Part shown: positions 19,503 to 25,502 of the stretch, piece after piece | Layout: each line of letters opens with the position of its first letter | Position numbering within the stretch: position 1 is the stretch's first letter | Virus record (IMG/VR): IMGVR_UViG_3300035180_001073 | Span: 1 to 30,602 of that record | From: a virus | Length of the DNA stretch: 30,602 nucleotides | Direction: 5' to 3' (one strand) | The notes under the pieces: model-generated | Database searches by the model: none | Told to the model about the DNA's origin: nothing | The model's input: only the letters and a program-made list of their open reading frames with translations | Position numbers and translations under genes: made by a program

Positions 19503-19519
19503 CTAAAAATAATTCAAAG

Positions 19520-19594
19520 TGCGCCAGATGGGATTCGAACCCACATAACCAAAGGTTTAAGCTTTGTACGGATTGCCGTTTTCGTCACAAGCGC
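19520..19594 (-). tRNA. tRNA-Leu(UAA) lacking the long variable arm
   Basis: Acceptor GCGCTTG/CTGGCGC (one mismatch), anticodon stem CAAAG/CTTTG perfect with loop CTTAAAC (anticodon UAA), T arm GTGGG/CCCAT with loop TTCGAAT, discriminator A. The variable region has only 5 nt, although Leu tRNAs are class II; the D loop is long, as in Leu tRNAs. Confidence 0.8.
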
Positions 19595-19600
19595 ATTCTG

Positions 19601-19690
19601 TAGCCCGTGAGAGACTCTAACTCTCAACGTTTCTGATGTTTTCCACTGGGTTTGAACCAGCAAGCTTTGCCAATTTGCTCAACAGGCCAT
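19601..19690 (-). other. tRNA fragments
   Basis: Minus strand GGCCTGT plus a D-arm-like AGC/GCT (19690-19665) runs directly into a T arm GCTGG/CCAGT with loop TTCAAAC (19661-19645) without an anticodon arm. Further on, GAGAG/CTCTC with loop TTAGAGT and then ACGGGCT-A (19627-19601) is another tRNA 3' end. Neither forms a full tRNA. Confidence 0.5.
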
Positions 19691-19751
19691 TTTTATGGTT
19701 TCGATATTCTCTTACAAAATTCTTCATAAGAAATTCCAAATAATAGTTTAG

Positions 19752-19823
19752 TGACCTTGGCACGAGCCTTACGGCCCACGAGATTTTAAGTCTCGCATGT
19801 GCTACCAATTTCATCACAAGGCC
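19752..19823 (-). tRNA. tRNA-Leu(UAA) lacking the T arm
   Basis: Acceptor GGCCTTG/CAAGGTC, anticodon stem CGAGA/TCTCG perfect with loop CTTAAAA (anticodon UAA), class II variable arm GGGCC-GTAA-GGCTC. After the variable arm only TGC remains before the 3' acceptor strand: the 17-nt T arm is missing. Its 5' end overlaps the HNH fragment's stop by 10 bp. Discriminator A. Confidence 0.65.
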
Positions 19824-19963
19824 ATCCTTTTTTTCTTCCTGAATGTCGGCGTTTGACTGTGACAATTGGGACAAAGTATTTTCAGATTTTCCAATCTATT
19901 ATCGGTATTGTCGCCGTTTATGTGCTCCAACTCGAATATAATTTCTTTTCCCATCCATGTCAT
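19814..19963 (-). pseudogene. HNH endonuclease C-terminal fragment
   Basis: MTWMGKEIIFELEHINGDNT, then DNRLENLKILCPNCHSQTPT is the complete HNH motif region of the 14247 type. The N-terminal DNA-binding part is absent; the frame begins exactly where the 5' half of a tRNA-Val(GAC) gene ends, and the stop lies inside tRNA-Leu(UAA). Probably a degraded mobile endonuclease. Confidence 0.7.
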
Positions 19964-19993
19964 AGAAGTGCTCTGCCACTGAGCTAAAGAACC
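19958..19993 (-). other. tRNA-Val(GAC) 5' half, broken in the anticodon loop
   Basis: GGTTCTT acceptor strand, TA, D arm GCTC/GAGC, stem CTTCT and loop start ATGACA (anticodon GAC), then HNH-fragment sequence. No 3' half with AAGAACC is found nearby. Confidence 0.6.
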
Positions 19994-20041
19994 GCCGTCT
20001 TCGCCTTGTAAGGACGAGGTATTAAACCACTATACGACAGG
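19994..20041 (-). other. tRNA-Val(UAC) fragment lacking T arm and 3' acceptor
   Basis: CCTGTCG acceptor strand, D region TAGTGGTTTAATA, anticodon stem TCGTC/GGCGA with loop CTTACAA (anticodon UAC), then AGACGGC and directly the next tRNA 5' half. Confidence 0.6.
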
Positions 20042-20049
20042 GGCATTTG

Positions 20050-20087
20050 TGGGAGTTGACGGGCTCGAACCGCCGACCCTCTGCTTA
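20050..20087 (-). other. tRNA 3' half, acceptor strand AACTCCC
   Basis: Reads TAA-GCAGA (loop end and 3' anticodon stem), GGGTC, T arm GGCGG/CCGTC with loop TTCGAGC, AACTCCC and A. The TAA is at the same time the stop codon of the gene at 20085-20327. Its acceptor strand pairs perfectly with GGGAGTT of the 5' half at 21022, 935 bp away. Confidence 0.65.
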
Positions 20088-20327
20088 TTTCATAAGGTTC
20101 GTCAAGATAACACCAATGATTACCGAAATGACAGTAACAACAGCCATTGTTATTGTCGCAATTCTCGTTTCTCTGATTGTTTTCTTAAACCTCTCATCTT
20201 CTCTTTCCTTGTCTTCTTCTCTCATTTCCTTTTCTCGTTTCAAATCTTCTTCTCTTTCTCGTAATTCCCTTTTTAAATTCATCATGATTCTTTGTTCTTC
20301 AGGATTGGTTATATATGGTGCGTTCAT
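20085..20327 (-). CDS. Small coiled-coil protein with C-terminal membrane anchor
   Basis: 80 aa. Residues 12-52 form a highly charged helix (LKRELREREEDLKREKEM), followed by one transmembrane segment (ATITMAVVTVISVIIGVIL) and a short end NLMK. The topology suggests a tail-anchored protein with a cytoplasmic coiled coil. Its stop codon falls in the anticodon loop position of a tRNA 3' half. No family assigned. Confidence 0.65.
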   Translation of the reverse strand: MNAPYITNPEEQRIMMNLKRELREREEDLKREKEMREEDKEREDERFKKTIRETRIATITMAVVTVISVIIGVILTNLMK

Positions 20328-20346
20328 ATTAATGAAAATTTATTTG

Positions 20347-20422
20347 TAGAAGTGACAGGATTCGAACCTGTGGTCTTCTGCTTGTAAGGCAGACGCTTTA
20401 AAACCAGCTAAGCGACACTCCC
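20347..20422 (-). tRNA. tRNA-Val(UAC)
   Basis: Acceptor GGGAGTG/CACTTCT (G-U pairs), anticodon stem TCTGC/GCAGA perfect with loop CTTACAA (anticodon UAC), T arm ACAGG/CCTGT with loop TTCGAAT, discriminator A. Intact, but located between the two halves of another tRNA. Confidence 0.9.
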
Positions 20423-20431
20423 ATTTGGCTG

Positions 20432-20953
20432 TTACCAGCCCTCTATCCCTGCATGTCGTACACGATGACAATTAGAACAAAGTAATACGCACTTATCCAA
20501 CTCTTCTTTAATTTTTTCCCAGCTCTGATATTTGATTCTCTCAAAATTCTCATCCTTGGTGGTCGGGTCCAGATGGTGAAAATCAAAGACTGCGTAATGA
20601 GTATCTTCCAACTTCAACTCACAATCCAGACATTCACCACCTTTGTAGTCAATCATTTTAAGTTTGACATTCTTAACCCTTTCCGTATGATATTGATTAC
20701 TACAATTTTTACAATAACCGCCGTAATCTTCTCTGTTGTATCTCTTATAAAAATCACCAAGTGGTTTAATGGTCTCACACTTCGGACAATATTTTTCAAC
20801 ATCATCTTTTTTGTTATACAGCTTCTTGATTGTTGCCAATTCAAGTTTCTTCAACCAGTACTTGATGTTCCCTTGAGACGTTTTAAGTTCGTTGGCCAGC
20901 TCTCGCTGCGATAGACCTTTTTTAATAAGTAATTCCAGTGTTTCTCGTTCCAT
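20432..20953 (-). CDS. HNH endonuclease with HTH and zinc ribbon
   Basis: 173 aa. HTH (SQRELANELKTSQGNIKYWL), zinc ribbon (CPKCETIKPL...CKNC), then GGECLDCELKL, FDFHHLDPTTKDENF and CVLLCSNCHRVRHAG. The promoter region directly upstream contains ATATTTAT (20968-20975) and lies next to a tRNA half whose anticodon loop it interrupts. Confidence 0.87.
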   Translation of the reverse strand: MERETLELLIKKGLSQRELANELKTSQGNIKYWLKKLELATIKKLYNKKDDVEKYCPKCETIKPLGDFYKRYNREDYGGYCKNCSNQYHTERVKNVKLKMIDYKGGECLDCELKLEDTHYAVFDFHHLDPTTKDENFERIKYQSWEKIKEELDKCVLLCSNCHRVRHAGIEGW

Positions 20954-20982
20954 TTATATGCTTTCATATAAATATCACTCAC

Positions 20983-21022
20983 TTTGAAAAAGGATGCTCT
21001 AAACCAACTGAGCTAAACTCCC
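20983..21022 (-). other. tRNA 5' half ending after a UCA anticodon loop
   Basis: GGGAGTT, TA, D arm GCTC/GAGC, A, stem TCCTT, loop TTTCAAA (anticodon UCA, which would read UGA), then HNH promoter sequence. The matching 3' stem AAGGA is absent. The acceptor strand is fully complementary to the 3' half at 20050, although the anticodon stems of the two halves do not match. Confidence 0.6.
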
Positions 21023-21029
21023 ACGTGTA

Positions 21030-21350
21030 TTAATGAAACTCATCGGCTTCAATAGCCTGCTGAATCCATCTTATCAACGTTGACCCCTTTATCTCCGGCT
21101 CAAATCTTGCTCCTTTGAGGTCATCCGTTAGCTTTATTGTATCCACATAGATTGAAGCTCCTTGTTCCTGCTCGATAAACTCGGCCTTGAACCTTGTCTT
21201 CTCTACTGTGTGAATAGGGAATGTGTAATTCTTTCCCAATGCAAATACCTGATAAATCAAATCACCGTTAGCTGGTTCATAATATAACAGCTTTGCATTT
21301 TCTTTGGACTTATATAAGTCCTTCTTGATTTCATTCTTGTCTACGCTCAT
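21030..21350 (-). CDS. Hypothetical protein (106 aa)
   Basis: MSVDKNEIKKDLYKSKENAK, beta-rich middle (GDLIYQVFALGKNYTFPIHT). The start overlaps the previous gene by 20 bp. No family recognised. Confidence 0.65.
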   Translation of the reverse strand: MSVDKNEIKKDLYKSKENAKLLYYEPANGDLIYQVFALGKNYTFPIHTVEKTRFKAEFIEQEQGASIYVDTIKLTDDLKGARFEPEIKGSTLIRWIQQAIEADEFH

Positions 21351-21660
21351 CTCGTTTCGTTTTTAAATAAATGTGATAAACTTCATCAAGGAATTTATTT
21401 TCTTTCGGATTGTGCAACTGATACCATTCATCAATCTTACCATTCCTGTACCAACCTTCTTTGATTCCGAACCTGTAGAAGTCAACAGCATCATTATTGA
21501 TGCCAGCTTCCCTTCCAGAGAAATCCTTGAACAATCCTTCAATCGTTCTGCTTATTCCCTGATTCGGTATCTGGTAAAGCCGGTCCATGTTTCGATTGTA
21601 AAACCATCTGTTCGCAAGCGAAAAATTAATAAATCCTAATGCGTCATCGTTAGTTTCCAT
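21331..21660 (-). CDS. Hypothetical protein (109 aa)
   Basis: METNDDALGFINFSLANRWF. WFYNRNMDRLYQIPNQGIS and GWYRNGKIDEWYQLHNPKEN look like an internal repeat. Overlaps both neighbours by about 20-25 bp. Function unknown. Confidence 0.65.
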   Translation of the reverse strand: METNDDALGFINFSLANRWFYNRNMDRLYQIPNQGISRTIEGLFKDFSGREAGINNDAVDFYRFGIKEGWYRNGKIDEWYQLHNPKENKFLDEVYHIYLKTKRDERRQE

Positions 21661-21821
21661 TCCCTTAATTGTTCTCGTTTGAGGTTAATCAATCTGGTTA
21701 TGTCTCCATAAGATACGTAGCTACTTTGTCTTAAGTCTTCAAGTGAACCTGTCCATGCCTGAACGTGATTCAATGAAAGCAAGAGTTCAATTTCGATTTC
21801 CAATTTCTCATTCTCACTCAT
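21636..21821 (-). CDS. Small helical protein (61 aa)
   Basis: MSENEKLEIEIELLLSLNHV, single charged helix with a central polar segment. First gene of the 21821-21030 run. Function unknown. Confidence 0.55.
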   Translation of the reverse strand: MSENEKLEIEIELLLSLNHVQAWTGSLEDLRQSSYVSYGDITRLINLKREQLREWKLTMTH

Positions 21822-21838
21822 AACTTAAAACATTTAAG

Positions 21839-21866
21839 AGTCCCCAACTGGATTCGAACCAGTGAT
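21839..21866 (-). other. tRNA-Cys 3' half
   Basis: T arm ACTGG/CCAGT with loop TTCGAAT, acceptor strand TGGGGAC, discriminator U (as required for Cys). It starts 3 nt after the HNH stop codon. Six of seven acceptor positions pair with ATCCCCA of the 5' half at 22511. Confidence 0.6.
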
Positions 21867-22316
21867 TTATTTAACGTGTTCATACCACCAACCTAATTGT
21901 TTTGATGTTCGTATTCTATGATGATTAGCACATAGAACATCACACTTCTCAATTTCTTTTAGTATGCTATCCCAGTTATGATGATAAATCATTTGTGAGA
22001 TATTCAAAATTTTATCTTCTTGCTCTCTGTGGTCAAAATCTAAAACAATTGGATTTGATTCGTCGCAGACAATACAGTGATGCGTCTTAAAATATTCTAA
22101 TAGGTTCATACGATTCTCAGTCGTCTTAATTATTTTCCTATCGGTACTTCTCTTAACATACTCATCACGATACTTTTTATAGTGACCTTGTGGGTCTCTA
22201 TTATCCTTATAACATTCTTTACACTGCGAATGAAATTGATTTTTTAATTTCATTCGTATAAAAAAATCAGTTACATTTTTAACCTTACCGCATTTGCTAC
22301 ATTTTTTTGTTTCCAT
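21867..22316 (-). CDS. HNH endonuclease with N-terminal zinc ribbon
   Basis: About 149 aa. METKKCSKCGKVKNVTDFFI...CKEC is a zinc ribbon; LEYFKTHHCIVCDESNPIVL, DFDHREQEDKILNI and CDVLCANHHRIRTSKQLGWW form the HNH nuclease. Start at ATG 22316, 4 bp after the ATATTTAT motif (22321-22328); the longer upstream frame is hydrophobic and includes the motif. It sits between tRNA-Cys halves. Confidence 0.83.
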   Translation of the reverse strand: METKKCSKCGKVKNVTDFFIRMKLKNQFHSQCKECYKDNRDPQGHYKKYRDEYVKRSTDRKIIKTTENRMNLLEYFKTHHCIVCDESNPIVLDFDHREQEDKILNISQMIYHHNWDSILKEIEKCDVLCANHHRIRTSKQLGWWYEHVK

Positions 22317-22372
22317 GATAATAAATATCATCATGAACTGCAAAAAACGAATAAAGTTTTGCAATTATTAAG

Positions 22373-22461
22373 AGTCTACGGTCAGATTCGAACTGACAAG
22401 ATAGCTTTCGCTAAAAAAGGTTTTGCAGACCTTTGGTTTCAACCACTCACGCCACGTAGAC
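22373..22461 (-). tRNA. tRNA-Cys(GCA) with class II variable arm
   Basis: 89 nt. Acceptor GTCTACG/CGTAGAC perfect, anticodon stem AAGGT/ACCTT perfect with loop CTGCAAA (anticodon GCA), variable arm TAGC-GAAA-GCTA (19 nt), T arm GTCAG/CTGAC with loop TTCGAAT, discriminator U. Normal tRNA-Cys is class I; the U73 identity base and GCA anticodon point to cysteine, the long arm and D region look Ser/Leu-like. Confidence 0.8.
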
Positions 22462-22474
22462 ATATTAAAGAACT

Positions 22475-22511
22475 TGCAGACCGGCACCTTTGACCACTCA
22501 GCCATGGGGAT
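22475..22511 (-). other. tRNA-Cys(GCA) 5' half, broken in the anticodon loop
   Basis: ATCCCCA, TG, GCTGAGTGGTCAAAGGTG, stem CCGGT and loop CTGCAAG (anticodon GCA), then unrelated sequence. The probable partner half is at 21839-21866; the class II tRNA-Cys and the HNH gene lie between. Confidence 0.6.
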
Positions 22512-22525
22512 ATATCTTATCGAAG

Positions 22526-22598
22526 AGCACCTGAACGGGTTCGAACCGCTGTAATATGGTTTGCAGCCATACGCCTGTATCCACTCGGCCACACGTGC
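22526..22598 (-). tRNA. tRNA-Cys(GCA), class I
   Basis: Acceptor GCACGTG/CAGGTGC (one mismatch), D arm GCC/GGC, anticodon stem TATGG/CCATA perfect with loop CTGCAAA (anticodon GCA), T arm AGCGG/CCGTT with loop TTCGAAC, discriminator U. Confidence 0.88.
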
Positions 22599-22599
22599 A

Positions 22600-22636
22600 T
22601 AAAAAAACCCAGCCAAAAATTAATTAAGCTGGGTTT
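22600..22636 (-). terminator. Rho-independent terminator
   Basis: Minus strand AACCCAGC, 14-nt A/T loop, GCTGGGTT, then a run of T. Ends the third small-peptide unit directly before tRNA-Cys. Confidence 0.82.
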
Positions 22637-22656
22637 AATGTTATTTTTATAAGTTA

Positions 22657-22737
22657 TTATAACACCAATAGTCCAGCCTTGCATGCCACAAGTAGCACAC
22701 ATAAACAAAGGACCAATATGTTGTTATTCTTTCTCAT
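22657..22737 (-). CDS. 26-residue lipoprotein-like peptide under strong promoter
   Basis: ATG 22737 to TAA 22657-22659. MRKNNNILVLCLCVLLVACK followed by AGLLVL: basic start, hydrophobic core and a lipobox-like LVAC. It could be a tiny lipoprotein, such as a small lysis or exclusion peptide, but there is little mature sequence after the Cys. Same promoter-peptide-terminator layout as at 6826 and 14767. Confidence 0.5.
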   Translation of the reverse strand: MRKNNNILVLCLCVLLVACKAGLLVL

Positions 22738-22767
22738 TACTTTTTGTTGTATTGTTATAAATATAAG

Positions 22768-22798
22768 CAAATATACGAAAGGTTTTCTAAAAAGCAAA
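22768..22798 (-). promoter_or_regulatory. Strong promoter 3 (TTGC-N18-TATATTTG)
   Basis: TTTGC (22798-22794), 18 bp with AAAACCTTTCG, TATATTTG (22775-22768), then ATATTTAT (22764-22757). Confidence 0.78.
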
Positions 22799-22804
22799 TT
22801 TTTC

Positions 22805-23257
22805 TTAAGCTTTTTTTGATATTTTTTTAAATGCCAAGAAATCCAAGGTAACCGCTCTGATGAATGTTTCGTCCTCAAGGTAGATGTAATCGATTGGTTT
22901 TACACCGGCTGAACGCTTCTTGGTTAGGGTATCTGAAAAGGTTATTGCAATGGAATCATAGACCCTTTCAAGCGTCTCACCATACAACACAACAAAGGCT
23001 GTATACAACGCATCCGCTTTCTGATAAAGGTATTCCTCACGGCTCAGTCGGTAAATGACATACGATTTCTTGTCTGGTGTTGTTTGTGTTAATAAGCTGC
23101 ATCCAAGCTTAGGGGATTCCCCGTGCAAAAGGGTCTTAGCGAGGTCATCTCGTGGGTCATCGCTGGTTAGGTCTAATTCTGCTCTGATTAATGGCTCTCT
23201 GTCGCCAATGTGGTCGCCGAACCTTGATTGGTAGGCAATCTTTACTGAAGATTTCAT
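22805..23257 (-). CDS. Hypothetical protein (150 aa)
   Basis: MKSSVKIAYQSRFGDHIGDR. Start at ATG 23257; the longer TTG-started frame would begin inside the palindrome at 23313-23336. Mixed alpha/beta, no family recognised. Confidence 0.6.
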   Translation of the reverse strand: MKSSVKIAYQSRFGDHIGDREPLIRAELDLTSDDPRDDLAKTLLHGESPKLGCSLLTQTTPDKKSYVIYRLSREEYLYQKADALYTAFVVLYGETLERVYDSIAITFSDTLTKKRSAGVKPIDYIYLEDETFIRAVTLDFLAFKKISKKA

Positions 23258-23312
23258 ATAATGGTTGTAAGCTATTTTTGGTCCGCCACAATGGGTCTGG
23301 ACTAACTCACAT

Positions 23313-23336
23313 TTCAAATATAGGACTATATTTGAA
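23313..23336. promoter_or_regulatory. Palindrome with TATATTTG on both strands
   Basis: Arms TTCAAATATA and TATATTTGAA around GGAC. Identical arms occur at 12491-12514 around GCCT. Each arm contains a -7-like TATATTTG, facing both ways. It lies 56 bp upstream of ATG 23257 and 14 bp after the stop of the gene at 23350. Confidence 0.55.
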
Positions 23337-23349
23337 ATAAGTCAAGTCC

Positions 23350-23904
23350 TTATATATTATTCACGAAATTTATGGTATTTCCAATCTTCTCCATTGTGAA
23401 ATTGGCTGGTGTGAATTTGGTCGCAAAATAGGTATACATCTTGGTACGGCCAGTATCATCACCTGTCTCGACTTCACCCTTCTGCTTTTCTGCTATTCCC
23501 CTGATTTCAAGCTTACCCAGATTGGTTACCCTTGTTACAAAATTCTTGGCGTAATATCTCAGGAAAGCTGGGATTATACCCTGAAAAATAGTGGACATCT
23601 TGATAAATACGGTCTTCATATTGTTGGTCTTTTCCAATTTAAAATTACTCACAAAAGTAACGGAATAATCAAATAATGTACGACCCTTAACCTCTCTTTT
23701 CTTGATACCCTTGAAATGAACAAGAACATTCTCATCGCCAGCCTCAAAGGTGTAGAAAACTTCCTGAAGTACCGGCATACCTCTAACTGAGGTTGCACTT
23801 TCATCTGACATCTCAAACGGAGCTATCTGACTATCGCCAAGTTCCTGTAACATGGTCTGCTCTTGGAGAGCTTCTTTTAAAAGGGATTTAATCATTGATT
23901 TCAT
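23350..23904 (-). CDS. Hypothetical protein (184 aa)
   Basis: Begins MKSMIKSLLKEALQEQ, an N-terminal pattern seen in several large-phage structural-type proteins, then FYTFEAGDENVLVHFKGIKK and SVTFVSNFKLEKTNN. Beta-rich body. ATATTTAT (23909-23916) directly precedes ATG 23904. No firm family. Confidence 0.65.
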   Translation of the reverse strand: MKSMIKSLLKEALQEQTMLQELGDSQIAPFEMSDESATSVRGMPVLQEVFYTFEAGDENVLVHFKGIKKREVKGRTLFDYSVTFVSNFKLEKTNNMKTVFIKMSTIFQGIIPAFLRYYAKNFVTRVTNLGKLEIRGIAEKQKGEVETGDDTGRTKMYTYFATKFTPANFTMEKIGNTINFVNNI

Positions 23905-23945
23905 ACCAATAAATATTGACAAATCCAAGCTTTTTCATTAAATTA

Positions 23946-24275
23946 ATGAAAATCATGAAAAAAGGGTACGTATATCTTTTGCTTGAAGTTAACCAGCACG
24001 GTGAGGAATACCACAAGATAGGGATTTCCATAAATCACCCTGAATTGAGGGTTAAACAGCTCCAGACGGGGAATCCTAACCTTATACGTGTCCTGTCCTT
24101 CTATGAATCGGTTAATTTCAAAAAGGTGGAGCGCTTGATGCATGCGAGATATCTCCGAACCTTGGCCGAGAATGAGTGGTTTAATCTGACCGATGAAGAA
24201 GTACTCAATTTCATTCCTACATGCAAAAAGGTTGACGAAACCGTCAACCTTCTAAAGGATAATCCTTTCTTTTAA
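23946..24275 (+). CDS. T5orf172 / GIY-YIG-like protein
   Basis: The only plus-strand gene here. About 109 aa from ATG 23946. GYVYLLLEVNQHGEEYHKIG, ELRVKQLQTGNPNLIRVLSF and NEWFNLTDEEV match the T5orf172 (MUG113) domain, a GIY-YIG-related nuclease-like fold found in many phages. It converges with the S24-like gene (4-bp overlap). Divergent from the gene at 23350, so it probably has its own expression signal in 23905-23945. Confidence 0.83.
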   Translation: MKIMKKGYVYLLLEVNQHGEEYHKIGISINHPELRVKQLQTGNPNLIRVLSFYESVNFKKVERLMHARYLRTLAENEWFNLTDEEVLNFIPTCKKVDETVNLLKDNPFF

Positions 24276-24562
24276 AGCACCTCAATAACCTTCCCATAAA
24301 CGTTCTTGGTCCAGCCATTGATGTTGCCCCTATTATTTGCTATCTGGCACCCCTTAACATCATTCTTGGCATTTACCAGATGTGTAAAAAATCTTCCTTT
24401 CACCTTGCAGTAGACTATATCACCGACCTCAACCTCTTCCCATGTCGCCGGTGCTACCCGATGCTCTTGACCCGACCTTATTAGCGGAACCATTGAATTC
24501 CCCTTCTCACTGGTGGTTACTGTTTCACCATTCTGTAGCTTCTCTAATTTATAGTTTCGCAT
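24272..24562 (-). CDS. S24/S26-like peptidase-fold protein
   Basis: 96 aa. EKGNSMVPLIRSGQEHRVAP carries the GxSM serine motif, EVGDIVYCKVKGRFFTHLVN the second motif and IANNRGNINGWTKNVYGKV the end of the LexA/signal-peptidase fold. A serine and a lysine (YCKVKG) are in the expected places. No HTH, so it is a lone peptidase-fold domain. It may process a phage or host protein; target unknown. Overlaps the nucleotidyltransferase gene by 14 bp. Confidence 0.75.
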   Translation of the reverse strand: MRNYKLEKLQNGETVTTSEKGNSMVPLIRSGQEHRVAPATWEEVEVGDIVYCKVKGRFFTHLVNAKNDVKGCQIANNRGNINGWTKNVYGKVIEVL

Positions 24563-25502
24563 CTTGTTTCGGTAGTTCTATGTCGCTGCCCATGAGATAA
24601 AGATTGAACAAGGCATAGTTTCCAGTTTCATCATTTTCCATAATGATGTCATCGTAAGCCATGTTATGGAAATCAGTAATCCATTGCTTGAAGCCATCCA
24701 TGGCCTTGCCAAGATTCTTTCCACTCAGACCGTACCTTTCCATAACTATTCCACCATTGAACTTGGCCTTCAGGTAAAGTTCCCTGCAATGTTCGTATTC
24801 CAACCTCTTGATTTCAATGTCCATCTTAGCTTCAGGAAAGGTTTCCTTGATGAGCTTAAGAAAGACAGTCTTATCTTCAGGTACTGGACATTCATGTTCT
24901 TCGTCTGCCGCATACTTTTGAATCCATTCAAGGAATGACTTATAAGAAGCACGTTTCGCATTACGGTCACGGTTGATTTTATTCAATGATTCCAATTGGA
25001 ACATCTTCCAGTTAAAGAACGGTGATTCAGCAATGAAAACAAAGATGTCTTCAAGAGTCCAGAACCCATGACGGTACCTTTCGTAGTCCAACCCAAGGAA
25101 CTTAAAAATCTTCGGATAGTCCATTGAAACAGGAATCTTCCCGATGTTTTGTCCCTTGAATTGATGCTCGTACCAAAGACCTTCTTGTCCATACTTCAAA
25201 CCGAACCTGTGGGCCAGTCTTCCGATATAGTTACCAAGGTCATTGTATGAAAAATACATCAGGCTGGTATTATAAAACTTCCTTTCGGTATCAATCAGGT
25301 CTACTTGCAATTCCTTATAATCAAAGGACCAGCAATCACCATTATTGAAAATTTCATTTGGCTTGAAGGTTTCTTCAATGTATTCTTTCATGTTCAGTCT
25401 CGGCTCCCGGAGAACCAAGATGTCCGCATCACCGAATGATGGCTTTGAACCGTAGAATTTGGGCATGTCTACCCTCATGAAATCCTTTCTCAGAATTTCC
25501 AT
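24549..25502 (-). CDS. Nucleotidyltransferase (polymerase beta-like fold), N-terminus displaced
   Basis: 317 aa from ATG 25502. GSKPSFGDADILVLREP is the GSxxxGDxD nucleotidyltransferase motif and KELQVDLID supplies the third acidic residue. The long helical C-terminus resembles the poly(A)-polymerase-like proteins of large phages. The same frame continues upstream to about 25597 with STTIGGRALKNTPTRRYERA and EFEDISYEI, typical of the family N-terminus, but without a standard start. An endonuclease-like fragment (25610-25756) lies just beyond, so the original start seems to have been lost by an insertion. Confidence 0.75.
   Translation of the reverse strand: MEILRKDFMRVDMPKFYGSKPSFGDADILVLREPRLNMKEYIEETFKPNEIFNNGDCWSFDYKELQVDLIDTERKFYNTSLMYFSYNDLGNYIGRLAHRFGLKYGQEGLWYEHQFKGQNIGKIPVSMDYPKIFKFLGLDYERYRHGFWTLEDIFVFIAESPFFNWKMFQLESLNKINRDRNAKRASYKSFLEWIQKYAADEEHECPVPEDKTVFLKLIKETFPEAKMDIEIKRLEYEHCRELYLKAKFNGGIVMERYGLSGKNLGKAMDGFKQWITDFHNMAYDDIIMENDETGNYALFNLYLMGSDIELPKQDAKL

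Larger units (their letters stand above)
7945..23916 (-). promoter_or_regulatory. Recurrent ATATTTAT leader motif (multiple sites)
   Basis: Minus-strand ATATTTAT occurs at 7945-7952, 9464-9471, 16565-16572, 18162-18169, 20968-20975, 22321-22328 and 23909-23916, usually 4-17 bp before a start codon, and also after the -7 box of each strong promoter (6974, 14869, 22757). This entry spans the first to the last single site; only the 8-bp sites listed are meant. Confidence 0.45.

Noticed and set aside
20051-21022. A single tRNA with an intron
   Set aside because: The 970 bp between the halves contain an intact tRNA-Val, an HNH gene and a membrane-protein gene, and the anticodon stems of the halves do not match, so splicing is unlikely.
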